A stretch of 64,000 bases of DNA from a bacterium endosymbiont of Escarpia laminata (lineage in GTDB: Bacteria; Pseudomonadota; Gammaproteobacteria; Chromatiales; Chromatiaceae), in NCBI GenBank assembly GCA_003660235.1, contig QGON01000053.1, positions 1-64,000 of the forward strand, written 5' to 3'. Below the pieces are notes generated by a model. That model was not told the DNA's origin. It saw only the letters and a program-made list of their open reading frames with translations, and searched no databases. A program made the translations under genes and the position numbers. Shown in pieces: positions 1 through 7,477 of this stretch. Each line of letters starts with the position of its first letter. Positions within the stretch are counted from its first letter, which is position 1.

Positions 1-642
1 CAACGCTTTGCTACCGAAGGAGCCTTGCTCGGCAGCGTCTTACGACATGGTCTGTGTGATGATCTCACCATCGTCAGTGATGATGCCGGGCAGTTCGACG
101 TCTGATGACATGCGTGATGCTGGGTGCACACCGAACGACTCATCCATAAAATGCTGCCACTCAACGAGACACACCGCCAGGAAATAGCTCAGATTAGAGA
201 TCAGATATGGCGCTTTTATGCACAACTGAAGCGATATAAAAGCAAGCCCGATAAAAGTCAGCAAAAAATACTCCGTCATCGATTCGATGAGATATTTACC
301 CAGAAAACCAGCTACGCCACCTTAAACCAGACATTAAAGCGAATCCATAATAATAAAGCTGAACTATTAGTGGTTCTTGATCGACCTGAAATCCCTTTGC
401 ACACCAATGGCAGTGAAACGGATATCCGTGATTTTGTGAAGAAACGAAAAATCAGTGGTGGAACCCGCAGTGATGAGGGCAGGCGTTGCCGAGATACTTT
501 TGCCAGCTTGAAAAAAACCTGTCGTAAGCTGGATATCTCGTTTTGGCATTACTTAACAGATCGTTTGGGTATTGGTGAACAGACCATTGCTCCATTACCC
601 GATATCATCACCGAGCGGGCTGCTCTTGCCACGGGTTTTTGA
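1..642 (+). pseudogene. IS66-like transposase remnant (3' part, three in-frame stops)
   Basis: This is the C-terminal part of a DDE transposase of the IS66 (DDE_Tnp_IS66) superfamily, cut by the window edge. Frame 1 reads ...VSDDAGQFDV, then stops at 103-105, 106-108 and 115-117 within five codons, then resumes in the same frame with CWVHTERLIHKMLPLNETHR. Homologues read straight through this DDAGQF...CWVHxERxIHK segment. The C-terminal signature is present: PLHTNGSETDIR, then KRKISGGTRSDEGRR and SLKKTCRKLDISFW. No full protein can be made, so the gene is dead. The open part starts with GTG at 124. It lies directly upstream of phage packaging genes, so it is probably an insertion in the prophage. 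The terminal inverted repeats are not visible. Confidence 0.8.
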
Positions 643-650
643 GAAGTTAC

Positions 651-730
651 TGTTACATCTGTTACAGAATTGATTTATAAGGGTTTTTTAGAATTATTGC
701 CTGTTACAGGCCTGTTACAAGCCTGTTACA
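651..730. repeat. Five TGTTACA direct repeats, candidate terminase-binding (cosB-like) sites
   Basis: TGTTACA occurs at 651-657, 660-666, 702-708, 713-719 and 724-730. The last three are exactly 11 bp apart, about one helical turn, so a protein would meet them on one face of the DNA. They end 25 bp before the small terminase gene. In phage lambda the cos site, with its repeated gpNu1-binding R sequences, sits just before Nu1. A similar role here is inferred from position and phasing only. An operator array is the alternative. Confidence 0.5.
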
Positions 731-755
731 CCGGATTTTTCCAGGAAAAACAGGC

Positions 756-1316
756 ATGACCACCGAAACACAGGCCGCATTCGCCCGCCGTCTCGGTGTC
801 AACCGGGCAACTATCACCCGTGCCAAACAGGCCGGGCGCTTGGTCATGGAAGGCAAGAGGGTCGAAATAGAGCAAAGCCTCGCTCGCTGGCACGCCACCA
901 AGGCAGGCAGAACAGACCTGGATGCCATTCATGCTGAACAACGCGGTGCAACAGTCCCAACAACACAAGACCAGCTCGTCTCAGAGCCCACAGGAGCGCC
1001 CGCAGACCGCACCCAGTACAAAGCCATGCTCCTGCACTACGAAAACCAACAGATAAAGCTGGAAATGGGTCTCCGGCGCGGCCAGCGCTTCCTTCTTGCC
1101 GATGTCAGCCGGGAATCCCACGGACTGGGAGCCACCCTGCGTGCCGGTATCGAACGTCTCATCGACCAGACCGCCCCCAGGCTCTCCATCATCCGCAGCG
1201 ACGAAGAGCGCGCCATCCTGCTGCAAAAAGAAGTCAAAAAAATCAAAAGCATGATGAAAAGCGAATTCGCCATCGCACTACGCCGTATGAGGAGCCGAAC
1301 CGAATGGAAAAACTGA
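756..1316 (+). CDS. Terminase small subunit (lambda gpNu1-like, HTH DNA-binding)
   Basis: This 186-residue protein probably recognises the packaging site and hands the DNA to the large subunit at 2000. Residues 1-45 form a winged-HTH-like start (TQAAFARRLGVNRATITRAKQAGR, shown here only as the HTH core AAFARRLGVNRATITRAK). A linker of about 45 residues follows, rich in Thr, Pro and Gln. The region from about residue 95 is charged and helical (YENQQIKLEMGLRRGQ) and resembles the Nu1-family assembly domain. The length fits the family (lambda gpNu1 has 181 residues). The stop overlaps the next start by 13 bp, so translation is probably coupled. The five TGTTACA repeats just upstream are candidate binding sites. 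The identification rests on the HTH plus its place before a GpA-type terminase. Confidence 0.75.
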   Translation: MTTETQAAFARRLGVNRATITRAKQAGRLVMEGKRVEIEQSLARWHATKAGRTDLDAIHAEQRGATVPTTQDQLVSEPTGAPADRTQYKAMLLHYENQQIKLEMGLRRGQRFLLADVSRESHGLGATLRAGIERLIDQTAPRLSIIRSDEERAILLQKEVKKIKSMMKSEFAIALRRMRSRTEWKN

Positions 1317-1993
1317 ACACTGACCCACTGAACATCGACCTCACACTGACCGAGTTCGATCCTGAGCAATACCGCAAAAATAAAGAGATCTGCACAGGTG
1401 ATGCAGACCCGCTTGAATCCGAGTTGGAGAGAATGCCGGATAGTGCCTATCACCGCTATTGCAAAAAGCACTACGCGCTCATCGAAAAAATGCAGGATGT
1501 CGGTTTACCAAAACCGGGTGAACAATTCCGCCTGGTCACCCGTCGCACCTTCAATGCCATCCAGGTGCTGGAATACATCGCCAATCAGGAGGCCATCACC
1601 GACCTAAAGATCGTCATATTCTCCATCAATTTCCACGCCGCCACCAAACTCATGGAACTCATCGATGCCGGAAAAATAAAAAACGTCGAAATACTCATGA
1701 GCAACCTGCGCAACAAGGCCCACCGCGAAAAAGAGGTCATCATGAAAAAAATGTTCATGGACCACCCGCGCATCAAAATATTCTTCTGCTCATCCCACGC
1801 CAAAGCGTTCTCCTGCCGCACCACACAAGGCAACTTCTACACCCTCGAAGGATCCGGCAACATGGCCTACAACAGCCGCGTCGAACAATACGTCATCGAC
1901 AACGACCAGGGCATGTACGAATTCACCTGCCGATGGATGGCCGACATCAAGCAATTCCTCTCCGGTAAAAAAGAATTGGAGGTTTGCGAGTAA
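1304..1993 (+). CDS. Phospholipase-D-superfamily-like phage protein between the terminase subunits
   Basis: This 229-residue protein shows one PLD-type (HKD-like) motif near its C-terminal half: SSHAKAFSC, then YTLEGSGNMAYNSRVEQY. This is the H-x-K followed by GS-x-N pattern that PLD-family nucleases use in a homodimeric active site. A beta strand (DLKIVIFSI) and the helix HAATKLMELIDAG precede it, consistent with one PLD half-domain. The canonical Asp of HxKxxxxD is not obvious, so activity is uncertain. It overlaps the small terminase gene by 13 bp and ends 6 bp before the large subunit, so it is co-expressed with packaging genes. Possible roles are a DNA-end or packaging nuclease, or an accessory function against the host. 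Lambda has no gene here. Confidence 0.55.
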   Translation: MEKLNTDPLNIDLTLTEFDPEQYRKNKEICTGDADPLESELERMPDSAYHRYCKKHYALIEKMQDVGLPKPGEQFRLVTRRTFNAIQVLEYIANQEAITDLKIVIFSINFHAATKLMELIDAGKIKNVEILMSNLRNKAHREKEVIMKKMFMDHPRIKIFFCSSHAKAFSCRTTQGNFYTLEGSGNMAYNSRVEQYVIDNDQGMYEFTCRWMADIKQFLSGKKELEVCE

Positions 1994-1999
1994 CCCACC

Positions 2000-4102
2000 A
2001 TGAGCACCGCCACCCTAGCCAGCCTCCAGGAAGAACGCGAAAAACTCCGCGCCGCCCGGGCAAAAGAAGATTTCGAAGAGTACCAGGTTCGCACCTGCAC
2101 CAAAAATGCGCTCACCACCGCAGGCATCAGATCCCGCAAAGCCATGCTCGACATGCTGGATAAGCTCACCAATCGCTTGGTCGAAGCCATCGACGGCCAG
2201 CACGACGAAACCCGCGTCCACTACCACATGAGCGACACCGTTCATGACCTGCTCAGTCAGTTCGGCGAAACCGTAGAAAAAGACACCCAAGCACTGCCGC
2301 TCATCGGACGGCGCATCAAAATGGGCGCCACCCCGCGTGAAATCATCAGCGTCAGTAAATGGGCCGACAAATACCGCTGGCTAAAATCCGGCACCAACGC
2401 CCCCGGCAAATGGGACACCAACCTCACGCCCTACATGCGCGAAATCATGGACAACCTCTCCGAACACTCACCCGTTCGGCAGATCACATTCATAAAATCC
2501 GCCGGCGTGGGAGGAACAGAGGCCCTCTACAACTGGATCGGCTACATCATGCACCACCTGCAGAACAAAGACCTGCTGCTGGTCGTGCCAACCCTCGATC
2601 TGCGCGACCGCTCATTCAACCCGCGCCTCGCCAAAATGATCGACGAAACCCCAGCGCTCAAAGAGCTGGTCAACACCTCCACCCGCAACCGCACCAACCG
2701 GGAAAACCTGCTCGAATACGGCGCCCGTGCGCGCATCATCAAAGCAGGCGCCAACAGCCCAGACAGCCTGCGCGCAGACCACCTGCCCTATGTTATCTGC
2801 GACGAAATCGACGCATTCCCCTGGGACGTAGGCGGGGAGGGTGACCCCATGACCCTCATCGAAAACCGCCAACGCACCTACAGCCGGGCAAAAACCTACC
2901 TCGTCAGCACCCCGACCATAGAGCACACCAGTCGCATCGACATGATGTATCGGCGCTCAGACCGTCGCCGCTACCACGTACCCTGCCCACACTGCGGCGA
3001 ATACCAGCCACTGGAATTCAAACAACTCCAATGGAAAAAAACACTGCCGGCCGCAGACATACCAGAGCATGAACAACTCTCCCAGGTCGAAAAGGTCTGG
3101 TACGCTTGCAAAGTCAACGGCTGCGTCATCGAAGAAGGCCACAAAACCGGCATGCTCGCCGCCGGCCGCTGGATAGCAGAGCGGCCAGCGATCAAACTTC
3201 ATCGCGGCTACCACCTCAACGCCCTCTATGCCCCCATCGGCCTCGGCCTGGGCTGGAAAGCGGTTGCGCAAAAGTGGCTAAACAGCCAGAACGACACCAG
3301 CGAGATGAAAGGCTTCATCAATACCTACCTGGGCGAAGTCTGGACAGAGCAGGGCGACAGCATCGACGACTACGCCCTCATCGCCCGCCTGGAGATCTAC
3401 CCCAAAGAACTCGAATTTGAAACCACCACCGCCGGAGTCGACGTACAAAAAGACCGGCTAGAAGCAACAATCGTCGGCTGGCAGGCAGATGAGGAAGCCT
3501 GGGTCATGGACCATCTCATCATCCCTGGCGAAACTACCCAGCAACACGTCTGGAATGAACTTGACCAAAGCCTGCGAGATGCAAAAGTTGATCTTGCCGC
3601 CATCGATTCCGGCTACAACACCAGCATGGTCAAAGAGTTCGTCGCCAAACGCGCCTGGACCATCGCCATCAAAGGCATGCCCGGCATATCCCGCCCACTG
3701 GTCGACGACGAAGGCGTCCGCCGCCAGCGTCTGCGCAACCGTCGGCGCCGGGGCATCCCCATCGAACCCATCGGCGTAGACCAGGGCAAAGCCCTCATAT
3801 ATGCCAGGGTAAAACTACCAAAGCCGGGACCTGGATACATCCATTTTCCCAACACACCCGCATTCGACACCGAGTATTTCGCCCAGCTTGCCGCCGAAAA
3901 ACTCGTGACAAAGGTCAGGGGAACCCGTCCCTACCAGGAATGGGTGCAGACCCGATCCAGAAACGAAACGCTAGACTGTCTCAACTATGCCCTGGCCGCC
4001 CGGCGCATGGTCAGAGTAAAACCGGCAAAAACGCAAAACGAAACGCCGCATCTGCCCACCACAATAGCGCCGATGATGCCGGATGACCCGATGCTGCTAT
4101 GA
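2000..4102 (+). CDS. Terminase large subunit, GpA family
   Basis: This is the ATPase/nuclease that cuts concatemeric phage DNA and pumps it into the prohead. The 700-residue protein has a deviant Walker A, KSAGVGGTE, with its Lys at residue 166; lambda gpA also places the lysine at the start of this loop. The Walker B is VICDEIDAFPW (Asp268-Glu269), followed by the family signature VGGEGDP. A zinc-finger-like pair CPHCGEY lies near 330, and the C-terminal nuclease region includes GVDVQKDRLEATIVGW and AIDSGYNT. It is longer than lambda gpA (641) because of about 110 extra N-terminal residues. These are helical and look like a small-terminase-type or coiled-coil segment. The gene ends in an ATGA overlap with the next start. 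Confidence 0.93.
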   Translation: MSTATLASLQEEREKLRAARAKEDFEEYQVRTCTKNALTTAGIRSRKAMLDMLDKLTNRLVEAIDGQHDETRVHYHMSDTVHDLLSQFGETVEKDTQALPLIGRRIKMGATPREIISVSKWADKYRWLKSGTNAPGKWDTNLTPYMREIMDNLSEHSPVRQITFIKSAGVGGTEALYNWIGYIMHHLQNKDLLLVVPTLDLRDRSFNPRLAKMIDETPALKELVNTSTRNRTNRENLLEYGARARIIKAGANSPDSLRADHLPYVICDEIDAFPWDVGGEGDPMTLIENRQRTYSRAKTYLVSTPTIEHTSRIDMMYRRSDRRRYHVPCPHCGEYQPLEFKQLQWKKTLPAADIPEHEQLSQVEKVWYACKVNGCVIEEGHKTGMLAAGRWIAERPAIKLHRGYHLNALYAPIGLGLGWKAVAQKWLNSQNDTSEMKGFINTYLGEVWTEQGDSIDDYALIARLEIYPKELEFETTTAGVDVQKDRLEATIVGWQADEEAWVMDHLIIPGETTQQHVWNELDQSLRDAKVDLAAIDSGYNTSMVKEFVAKRAWTIAIKGMPGISRPLVDDEGVRRQRLRNRRRRGIPIEPIGVDQGKALIYARVKLPKPGPGYIHFPNTPAFDTEYFAQLAAEKLVTKVRGTRPYQEWVQTRSRNETLDCLNYALAARRMVRVKPAKTQNETPHLPTTIAPMMPDDPMLL

Positions 4103-4386
4103 GTGACGCGCTTGTCGAATTTATCCGCGAAGAGATCTATCAGGAGGGCATGAGGAGAGGGCTCGACCCCAAGAACGCCCTGGATACGGCCTCAGTGGTC
4201 GAGGCGCGAATCCGCCAGACCTTTGGTGGACACGAAATGTACATCCACGCCATGAAAAAAGGGGCGCGCAACCAGTTGATCTTTGCCGACTTCAGCGGCA
4301 ACAACCATGATCAGGTCTGCCTGAAGTGGGGTATCAGTCGGCGCACACTACAGCGGATCGTGGCAGATTCTTATGGGGCTAGATAA
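4099..4386 (+). CDS. Mor-like transcription activator / HTH protein
   Basis: This 95-residue protein resembles the Mor/C family of phage Mu late activators: GGHEMYIHAMKKGARNQLIF, then DFSGNNHDQVCLKWGISRRTLQRI, a C-terminal helix-turn-helix (core VCLKWGISRRTLQRIV). Mu-type Mor proteins bind DNA as dimers and recruit RNA polymerase. Such a regulator is unusual directly behind a lambda-type large terminase. The start overlaps the terminase stop by 4 bp (ATGA), so it is translated with late genes. Its target is unknown. The divergent genes downstream are one possibility. Confidence 0.7.
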   Translation: MSDALVEFIREEIYQEGMRRGLDPKNALDTASVVEARIRQTFGGHEMYIHAMKKGARNQLIFADFSGNNHDQVCLKWGISRRTLQRIVADSYGAR

Positions 4387-4718
4387 TGACGACTAAAACA
4401 CCAACACCAGAACAAAGCGAGGCGGGCCGCGACAAATCGTCAGACGTTGAGCGCCTTGTAAGCAGTTGTCGGGAATACGAGATAGACCATGAGCCTGATG
4501 GTTGGCCTGCTATACAGATGCGGGATGTCTCGTCGCTATGTGACGCAGTGGAGAGTGTGGTCCCTGGCATTGACCGACTGGAAGATCGCCTGCTTGCTGG
4601 CTGTGAAATCACCCGGCAGGAATCACGCTGGTATCTGCATGACAGAAACAGTGAATACGTCGCCAGTGGCGACACATTGCGACAGTTGATAATCAGTGTG
4701 GTTTTTACAGACTGCTGA
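4386..4718 (+). CDS. Hypothetical phage protein, 110 residues
   Basis: I do not recognise this protein. It is 110 residues long, acidic and soluble, with no membrane segment or cysteine motif. A short stretch, CEITRQESRWYLHDRNSEYV, could form beta strands. The start overlaps the stop of the Mor-like gene in a TAATG junction, so it belongs to the same transcription unit. It opens the accessory island between terminase and head genes. Confidence 0.6.
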   Translation: MTTKTPTPEQSEAGRDKSSDVERLVSSCREYEIDHEPDGWPAIQMRDVSSLCDAVESVVPGIDRLEDRLLAGCEITRQESRWYLHDRNSEYVASGDTLRQLIISVVFTDC

Positions 4719-4756
4719 CCGTGTCATCAGGCATTGGGGAGTAACCGGAGTTCAAA

Positions 4757-4900
4757 ATGCGTAAATATTCTTTTTTCCAGGAATTGCCTTTCATCATATT
4801 CGCTTCCATGTTTATCCTCGGGATACTTTCAGGGGTCCTGTTTGAGTGGATGGGGTTCTATTCAACAGCCTGCGACTGGCTCCAGGCCATGCGCCAATGA
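4757..4900 (+). CDS. Small single-pass membrane protein, 47 residues
   Basis: An ATG at 4757 preceded by the purine-rich GGAGTTCAAA opens a 47-codon frame ending with TGA at 4898-4900. The protein starts MRKYSFFQELPFIIF and continues with an uncharged stretch (FASMFILGILSGVLF), giving one clear transmembrane helix at about residues 10-30. A short tail ending in WLQAMRQ follows. Function is unknown. Holin-like or superinfection-exclusion peptides have this size and shape, but nothing here decides. A longer frame on the same strand starting at 4734 has no ribosome-binding site and no coding character. Confidence 0.55.
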   Translation: MRKYSFFQELPFIIFASMFILGILSGVLFEWMGFYSTACDWLQAMRQ

Positions 4901-4920
4901 TCTCCCATCGTTTGAACAGG

Positions 4921-5328
4921 TTAGGCAGGCAGTTCAGCGAACACCCGTTCAAGATCGCCTCCTTTGAAATCGGCTTTATGTCCACAACTATCATCTGAGC
5001 CTTCGTAGGGGAAGACACGTTGAAAACACCACATCGACCGACCACAAACCGGACAATAGGGAGTTTTGCTGTAACCGCCCCCGCTCCTGCGTTTGAAAAG
5101 CGCGCCATAGTGCTCTACAAACTCGCCGCCTTGGTTTTGCCGCGAAACCTGCTCTTCAAGTTCTGCGCATCTTTCCACCAGGCCGGCGTTTTCTTTCTGA
5201 AGATTTTCCATGTTCTCTCTGAGCAGGCCAAGCTTAGTGTTAAGCAGTGACAGGTGTTCTTTGAGGACGGTGGCGGAGCCATGTTCGTTGATGAGGCGCT
5301 CAATCTCGCTGAGAAGGGGGATGGCCAT
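4921..5328 (-). CDS. Coiled-coil/zinc-ribbon phage protein, 135 residues
   Basis: The ATG at 5328 is preceded by a strong AAGGAGCTGATC Shine-Dalgarno, so it is preferred over the in-frame upstream start at 5463. Residues about 15-70 form a heptad-like coiled coil (LLNTKLGLLRENMENLQKEN, then VERCAELEEQ). The C-terminal part has a CPVCGRSMWC motif and a later SCGHK, the pattern of a small zinc ribbon. Proteins of this shape are common hypotheticals in gammaproteobacterial prophages and may act in regulation. The gene runs opposite to its neighbours, and its 5' end faces the antirepressor leader at 5362. Confidence 0.65.
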   Translation of the reverse strand: MAIPLLSEIERLINEHGSATVLKEHLSLLNTKLGLLRENMENLQKENAGLVERCAELEEQVSRQNQGGEFVEHYGALFKRRSGGGYSKTPYCPVCGRSMWCFQRVFPYEGSDDSCGHKADFKGGDLERVFAELPA

Positions 5329-5361
5329 GATCAGCTCCTTTTGTGTCTGGGGTCCACGCCA

Positions 5362-5634
5362 ATGATACCCCAAGGTTTGACAGGCGCTGATTATCGGGTC
5401 TATGCTTCTCCCGTCACGGCAAAATCCGTGGCCGGGATTGGCATCCTGCAAGCACGAGCGCACAAGCGCTCACTCGATAGGCGCTTTTTTTGTGCCCGCT
5501 TTATGGCGGGTGTCATGGAGGCTCCTTCGGGAGCGCCGGTACTCGTGCCCGGTAATGCCAACTCCGTGGCATCCGCCACCATCTTGATTGGCATCAACGG
5601 TGGCGGTTCTCTTACTTCGCACGAGGACACCACT
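5362..5634 (+). promoter_or_regulatory. icd/ash-like leader frame upstream of the antirepressor
   Basis: An open frame beginning with ATG at 5362 runs in phase and without a stop into the antirepressor start at 5635. It encodes motifs such as AKSVAGIGILQARAHKRS and APSGAPVLVPGNANSV, which resemble leader proteins (Ash/icd-like) seen before AntA/AntB genes in other prophages. The DNA holds two perfect hairpins: GAGCGC-ACAA-GCGCTC (5456-5471) and GCTCC-TTCG-GGAGC (5521-5534). A 10-bp repeat GATTGGCATC occurs at 5436 and 5586. In phage P1, icd overlaps ant in frame and an antisense RNA (c4) controls both. A similar arrangement is inferred here. Confidence 0.45.
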
Positions 5635-6375
5635 ATGACCGGACTCATCCCCGTCTATTCCCGCTTCATCGCTGGCGAATCCACCCACACCGTTTCCGCC
5701 CGCAAACTGCATGAATTTCTCGGCGTTCGCCGGGACTTCTCATCCTGGATAAAAAATCGTATCAAGCGCGGAAGATTTGTTGAAAATCAGGACTTTATTT
5801 TGATTCACCAAAACGGGGGAATCAAAAAACGCGGTGGCGATCGCAGATCAAAGGATTATTGGCTGACCATCGACATGGCCAAGATGCTCGGCATGCTCGA
5901 ACATAACGACAAAGGTGACCAGGTTCGGCGCTACTTCATCGACTGCGAACGCCAGCTCCACGAGCGCCATGAGCAGGAAGCGGCCAAAGCCCTGCCAGCG
6001 CCGGCGGATGTCCTCACCCGAGACCTGCGAGCCGCCATCAACCGCAAGGCCCACGCCCTGAGCCTGCGGGGTTACGATGCAATCCGGGCCAAGCTGGAAA
6101 CCTGGGTAAAGATGTGGGCGAAATCAGGCAGTGAGGCGCATGCGCTGGAAAAGCTCGAAACCTTCGACGGGCAGGCAGGTGAAATGGTCTTCGTCAACGC
6201 AGAGACATTGTGGAGCATCACGGCAGGTCTGGCTGCCGCGAAGGCGATGCACGATCACGACATCGCCATGGTCAGAGTTCTGGAGAATGAAACAGGCAGG
6301 AACTGGTATGGTCGGCCTGAAGAAGCGACCAGTCATGACGACGAGTACGTGGAGATACCTGTCTGGAGGCCATGA
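5635..6375 (+). CDS. AntA/AntB-type phage antirepressor
   Basis: This protein probably relieves prophage repression by binding the repressor. Its N-terminal 100 residues match the AntA/AntB fold: HTVSARKLHEFLGVRRDFSS, then WIKNRIKRGRF, a QDFILIHQN strand, and YWLTIDMAKMLGML. The C-terminal 130 residues are helical (LRAAINRKAHALSLRGYDAI) and look like an oligomerisation or target domain. The start chosen is the ATG at 5635, where the domain begins, preceded by GAGGAC. The same frame is open for a further 120 codons upstream, so a longer fused form is possible. A GC-rich hairpin at 6391-6413 follows the gene. Confidence 0.8.
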   Translation: MTGLIPVYSRFIAGESTHTVSARKLHEFLGVRRDFSSWIKNRIKRGRFVENQDFILIHQNGGIKKRGGDRRSKDYWLTIDMAKMLGMLEHNDKGDQVRRYFIDCERQLHERHEQEAAKALPAPADVLTRDLRAAINRKAHALSLRGYDAIRAKLETWVKMWAKSGSEAHALEKLETFDGQAGEMVFVNAETLWSITAGLAAAKAMHDHDIAMVRVLENETGRNWYGRPEEATSHDDEYVEIPVWRP

Positions 6376-6390
6376 GGTCAGCTATACAAA

Positions 6391-6413
6391 GCCCGCGCCG
6401 TTATGGCGCGGGC
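6391..6413. terminator. Hairpin between convergent genes (antirepressor / WYL-like)
   Basis: GCCCGCGCC and GGCGCGGGC form a perfect 9-bp stem with the 5-base loop GTTAT. It sits 15 bp after the antirepressor stop and 17 bp before the end of the minus-strand gene at 6430, the usual place for a shared terminator. There is only a short T stretch on the minus side (TTTGTA), so efficiency is uncertain. Confidence 0.6.
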
Positions 6414-6429
6414 AATAACGCATACCAAC

Positions 6430-7017
6430 TTATGGGGTCGGTGCTGACAACTCGGCATATTTCATGAAAGCCGCCGCCGCTTTGTCTAAGCTGCCGAATG
6501 ATTTTGTGGTTTCTGTTGATCTCACACACCACGGTCTCTTTTTTTTCCCGGTGGCTTCTTTGAATTCATTACCGTCCTCGTCAACAAAATCAATCCATGT
6601 ATATTCTTCAAAAGCAAGCGAGATATCGGCGCCTTTTTTTGGTTTTCCGTTCTTGAATCTGCCGTGTAGGGATATGCGGTCAAGATTACGTTCAATATGC
6701 CATCCGAGTGCTGTGAGTGTATCTGCTGTTTTTTCAAGCAGTGATTCAATGGACTTGTAGTGTGGGATAGCTGCTACATCACGATTCCAGTTGGTCGTTT
6801 TTGGTGGAGTTTCCTCGTTAACCAGTTCAACCTTTTCGATCATGAATTGCTTGATGGCGTTCGAGTTGTAACATCGTGCCCTCACTTTGCCGTTTTTAAT
6901 ACTCATTGGCGCTATCTGGCGTGATGTGCCGGGTTGGCTGCCTCCGTGGTAGATGATTTGTATAACCTCTCCTGTTTCAATCGCTAGATTGAGCCTGGTT
7001 ATTCGGTCATCTTTCAT
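6430..7017 (-). CDS. WYL-like domain protein
   Basis: The N-terminal 65 residues of this 195-residue protein look like a WYL-type SH3-like barrel: IQIIYHGGSQPGTSRQIAPM, then KNGKVRARCYNSNAIKQFMI and EKVELV. WYL domains sense nucleic acids or ligands in many regulators. Here there is no HTH. The remaining 130 residues are not recognised; they include VAAIPHYKSIESLLEK and DISLAFEEYTWIDFVDEDG. The start overlaps the end of the 7312 membrane-protein gene by 11 bp, so the two form one minus-strand operon. Role unknown. Confidence 0.6.
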   Translation of the reverse strand: MKDDRITRLNLAIETGEVIQIIYHGGSQPGTSRQIAPMSIKNGKVRARCYNSNAIKQFMIEKVELVNEETPPKTTNWNRDVAAIPHYKSIESLLEKTADTLTALGWHIERNLDRISLHGRFKNGKPKKGADISLAFEEYTWIDFVDEDGNEFKEATGKKKRPWCVRSTETTKSFGSLDKAAAAFMKYAELSAPTP

Positions 7018-7312
7018 GGTTATCCACTTTTTCAGAAGCGTTTTTATCGCCCGCCGCTATCCGCTTCTTCCCAGCCGCATGCAGCCCAATCTTCTCCAGC
7101 CGAATCAGTCTGGCGTTGGTCGCCTTCGCCTCCTCGGTCTGCGCCTTCAGCAGTTCCGCAATCAAGTCCATTTTCTCGTTGGCTGTTTTCGCCTGGTGAT
7201 CCAATCGCGGCTTGATGCCGAAAACGGCAAAAGGCAGCAGAATCCAGAGGATTCCGGCAAAAAATAAAAATACGACGAGAAAAATATAAAGCGCTGTTCC
7301 TGTTTCGGCCAT
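7007..7312 (-). CDS. Membrane-anchored coiled-coil protein, 101 residues
   Basis: The protein has one N-terminal transmembrane helix (YIFLVVFLFFAGILWILLPF, residues about 9-30). A charged, helical segment follows (RLDHQAKTANEKMDLIAELL), continuing to a Lys-rich end. The start at 7312 has a strong AAAGGAG ribosome-binding site. It is the first gene of a two-gene minus operon with the WYL-like gene. I do not recognise a family. Membrane-tethered coiled coils of this size occur among phage exclusion and lysis accessory proteins, but the function here is open. Confidence 0.6.
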   Translation of the reverse strand: MAETGTALYIFLVVFLFFAGILWILLPFAVFGIKPRLDHQAKTANEKMDLIAELLKAQTEEAKATNARLIRLEKIGLHAAGKKRIAAGDKNASEKVDNHER

Positions 7313-7403
7313 GTGTGTTCTCCTTTCAGTCTATTTTGTCTACGAGAGTGTATCAAATTGCATCATTCATCCAGATAAAATCCGTTTTTTCCCGCTAAAA
7401 TCC

Positions 7404-7431
7404 TTGACATTATAACCCGCTGGGTTATACT
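7404..7431 (+). promoter_or_regulatory. Sigma70 promoter with palindromic operator in the spacer
   Basis: TTGACA (7404-7409, a perfect -35) is followed after 16 bp by TATACT (7426-7431). The palindrome TATAACCC-GCT-GGGTTATA (7411-7429) fills the spacer and overlaps the -10 box, so a bound dimer would block RNA polymerase. It drives the gene at 7478. The XRE-type protein encoded at 8406 is a plausible but unproven binder. Confidence 0.7.
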
Positions 7432-7477
7432 TATAGTTAAGGGAAGGCAATAAAGCCAACCAGAAACGGAGAAAAAA

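Noticed and set aside
651-730. TGTTACA repeats as a replication-origin iteron array
   Set aside because: No replication initiator gene is nearby; location before the small terminase fits a packaging site better.
4734-4967. 77-codon frame overlapping the small membrane protein gene
   Set aside because: It has no ribosome-binding site, unnatural composition, and overlaps both the 4757 gene and the opposite gene at 4921.
5254-5634. N-terminal extension of the antirepressor as a true protein part
   Set aside because: The first part is antisense to a gene with a strong start at 5328; the AntA domain begins at 5635, so the extension was treated as a leader.
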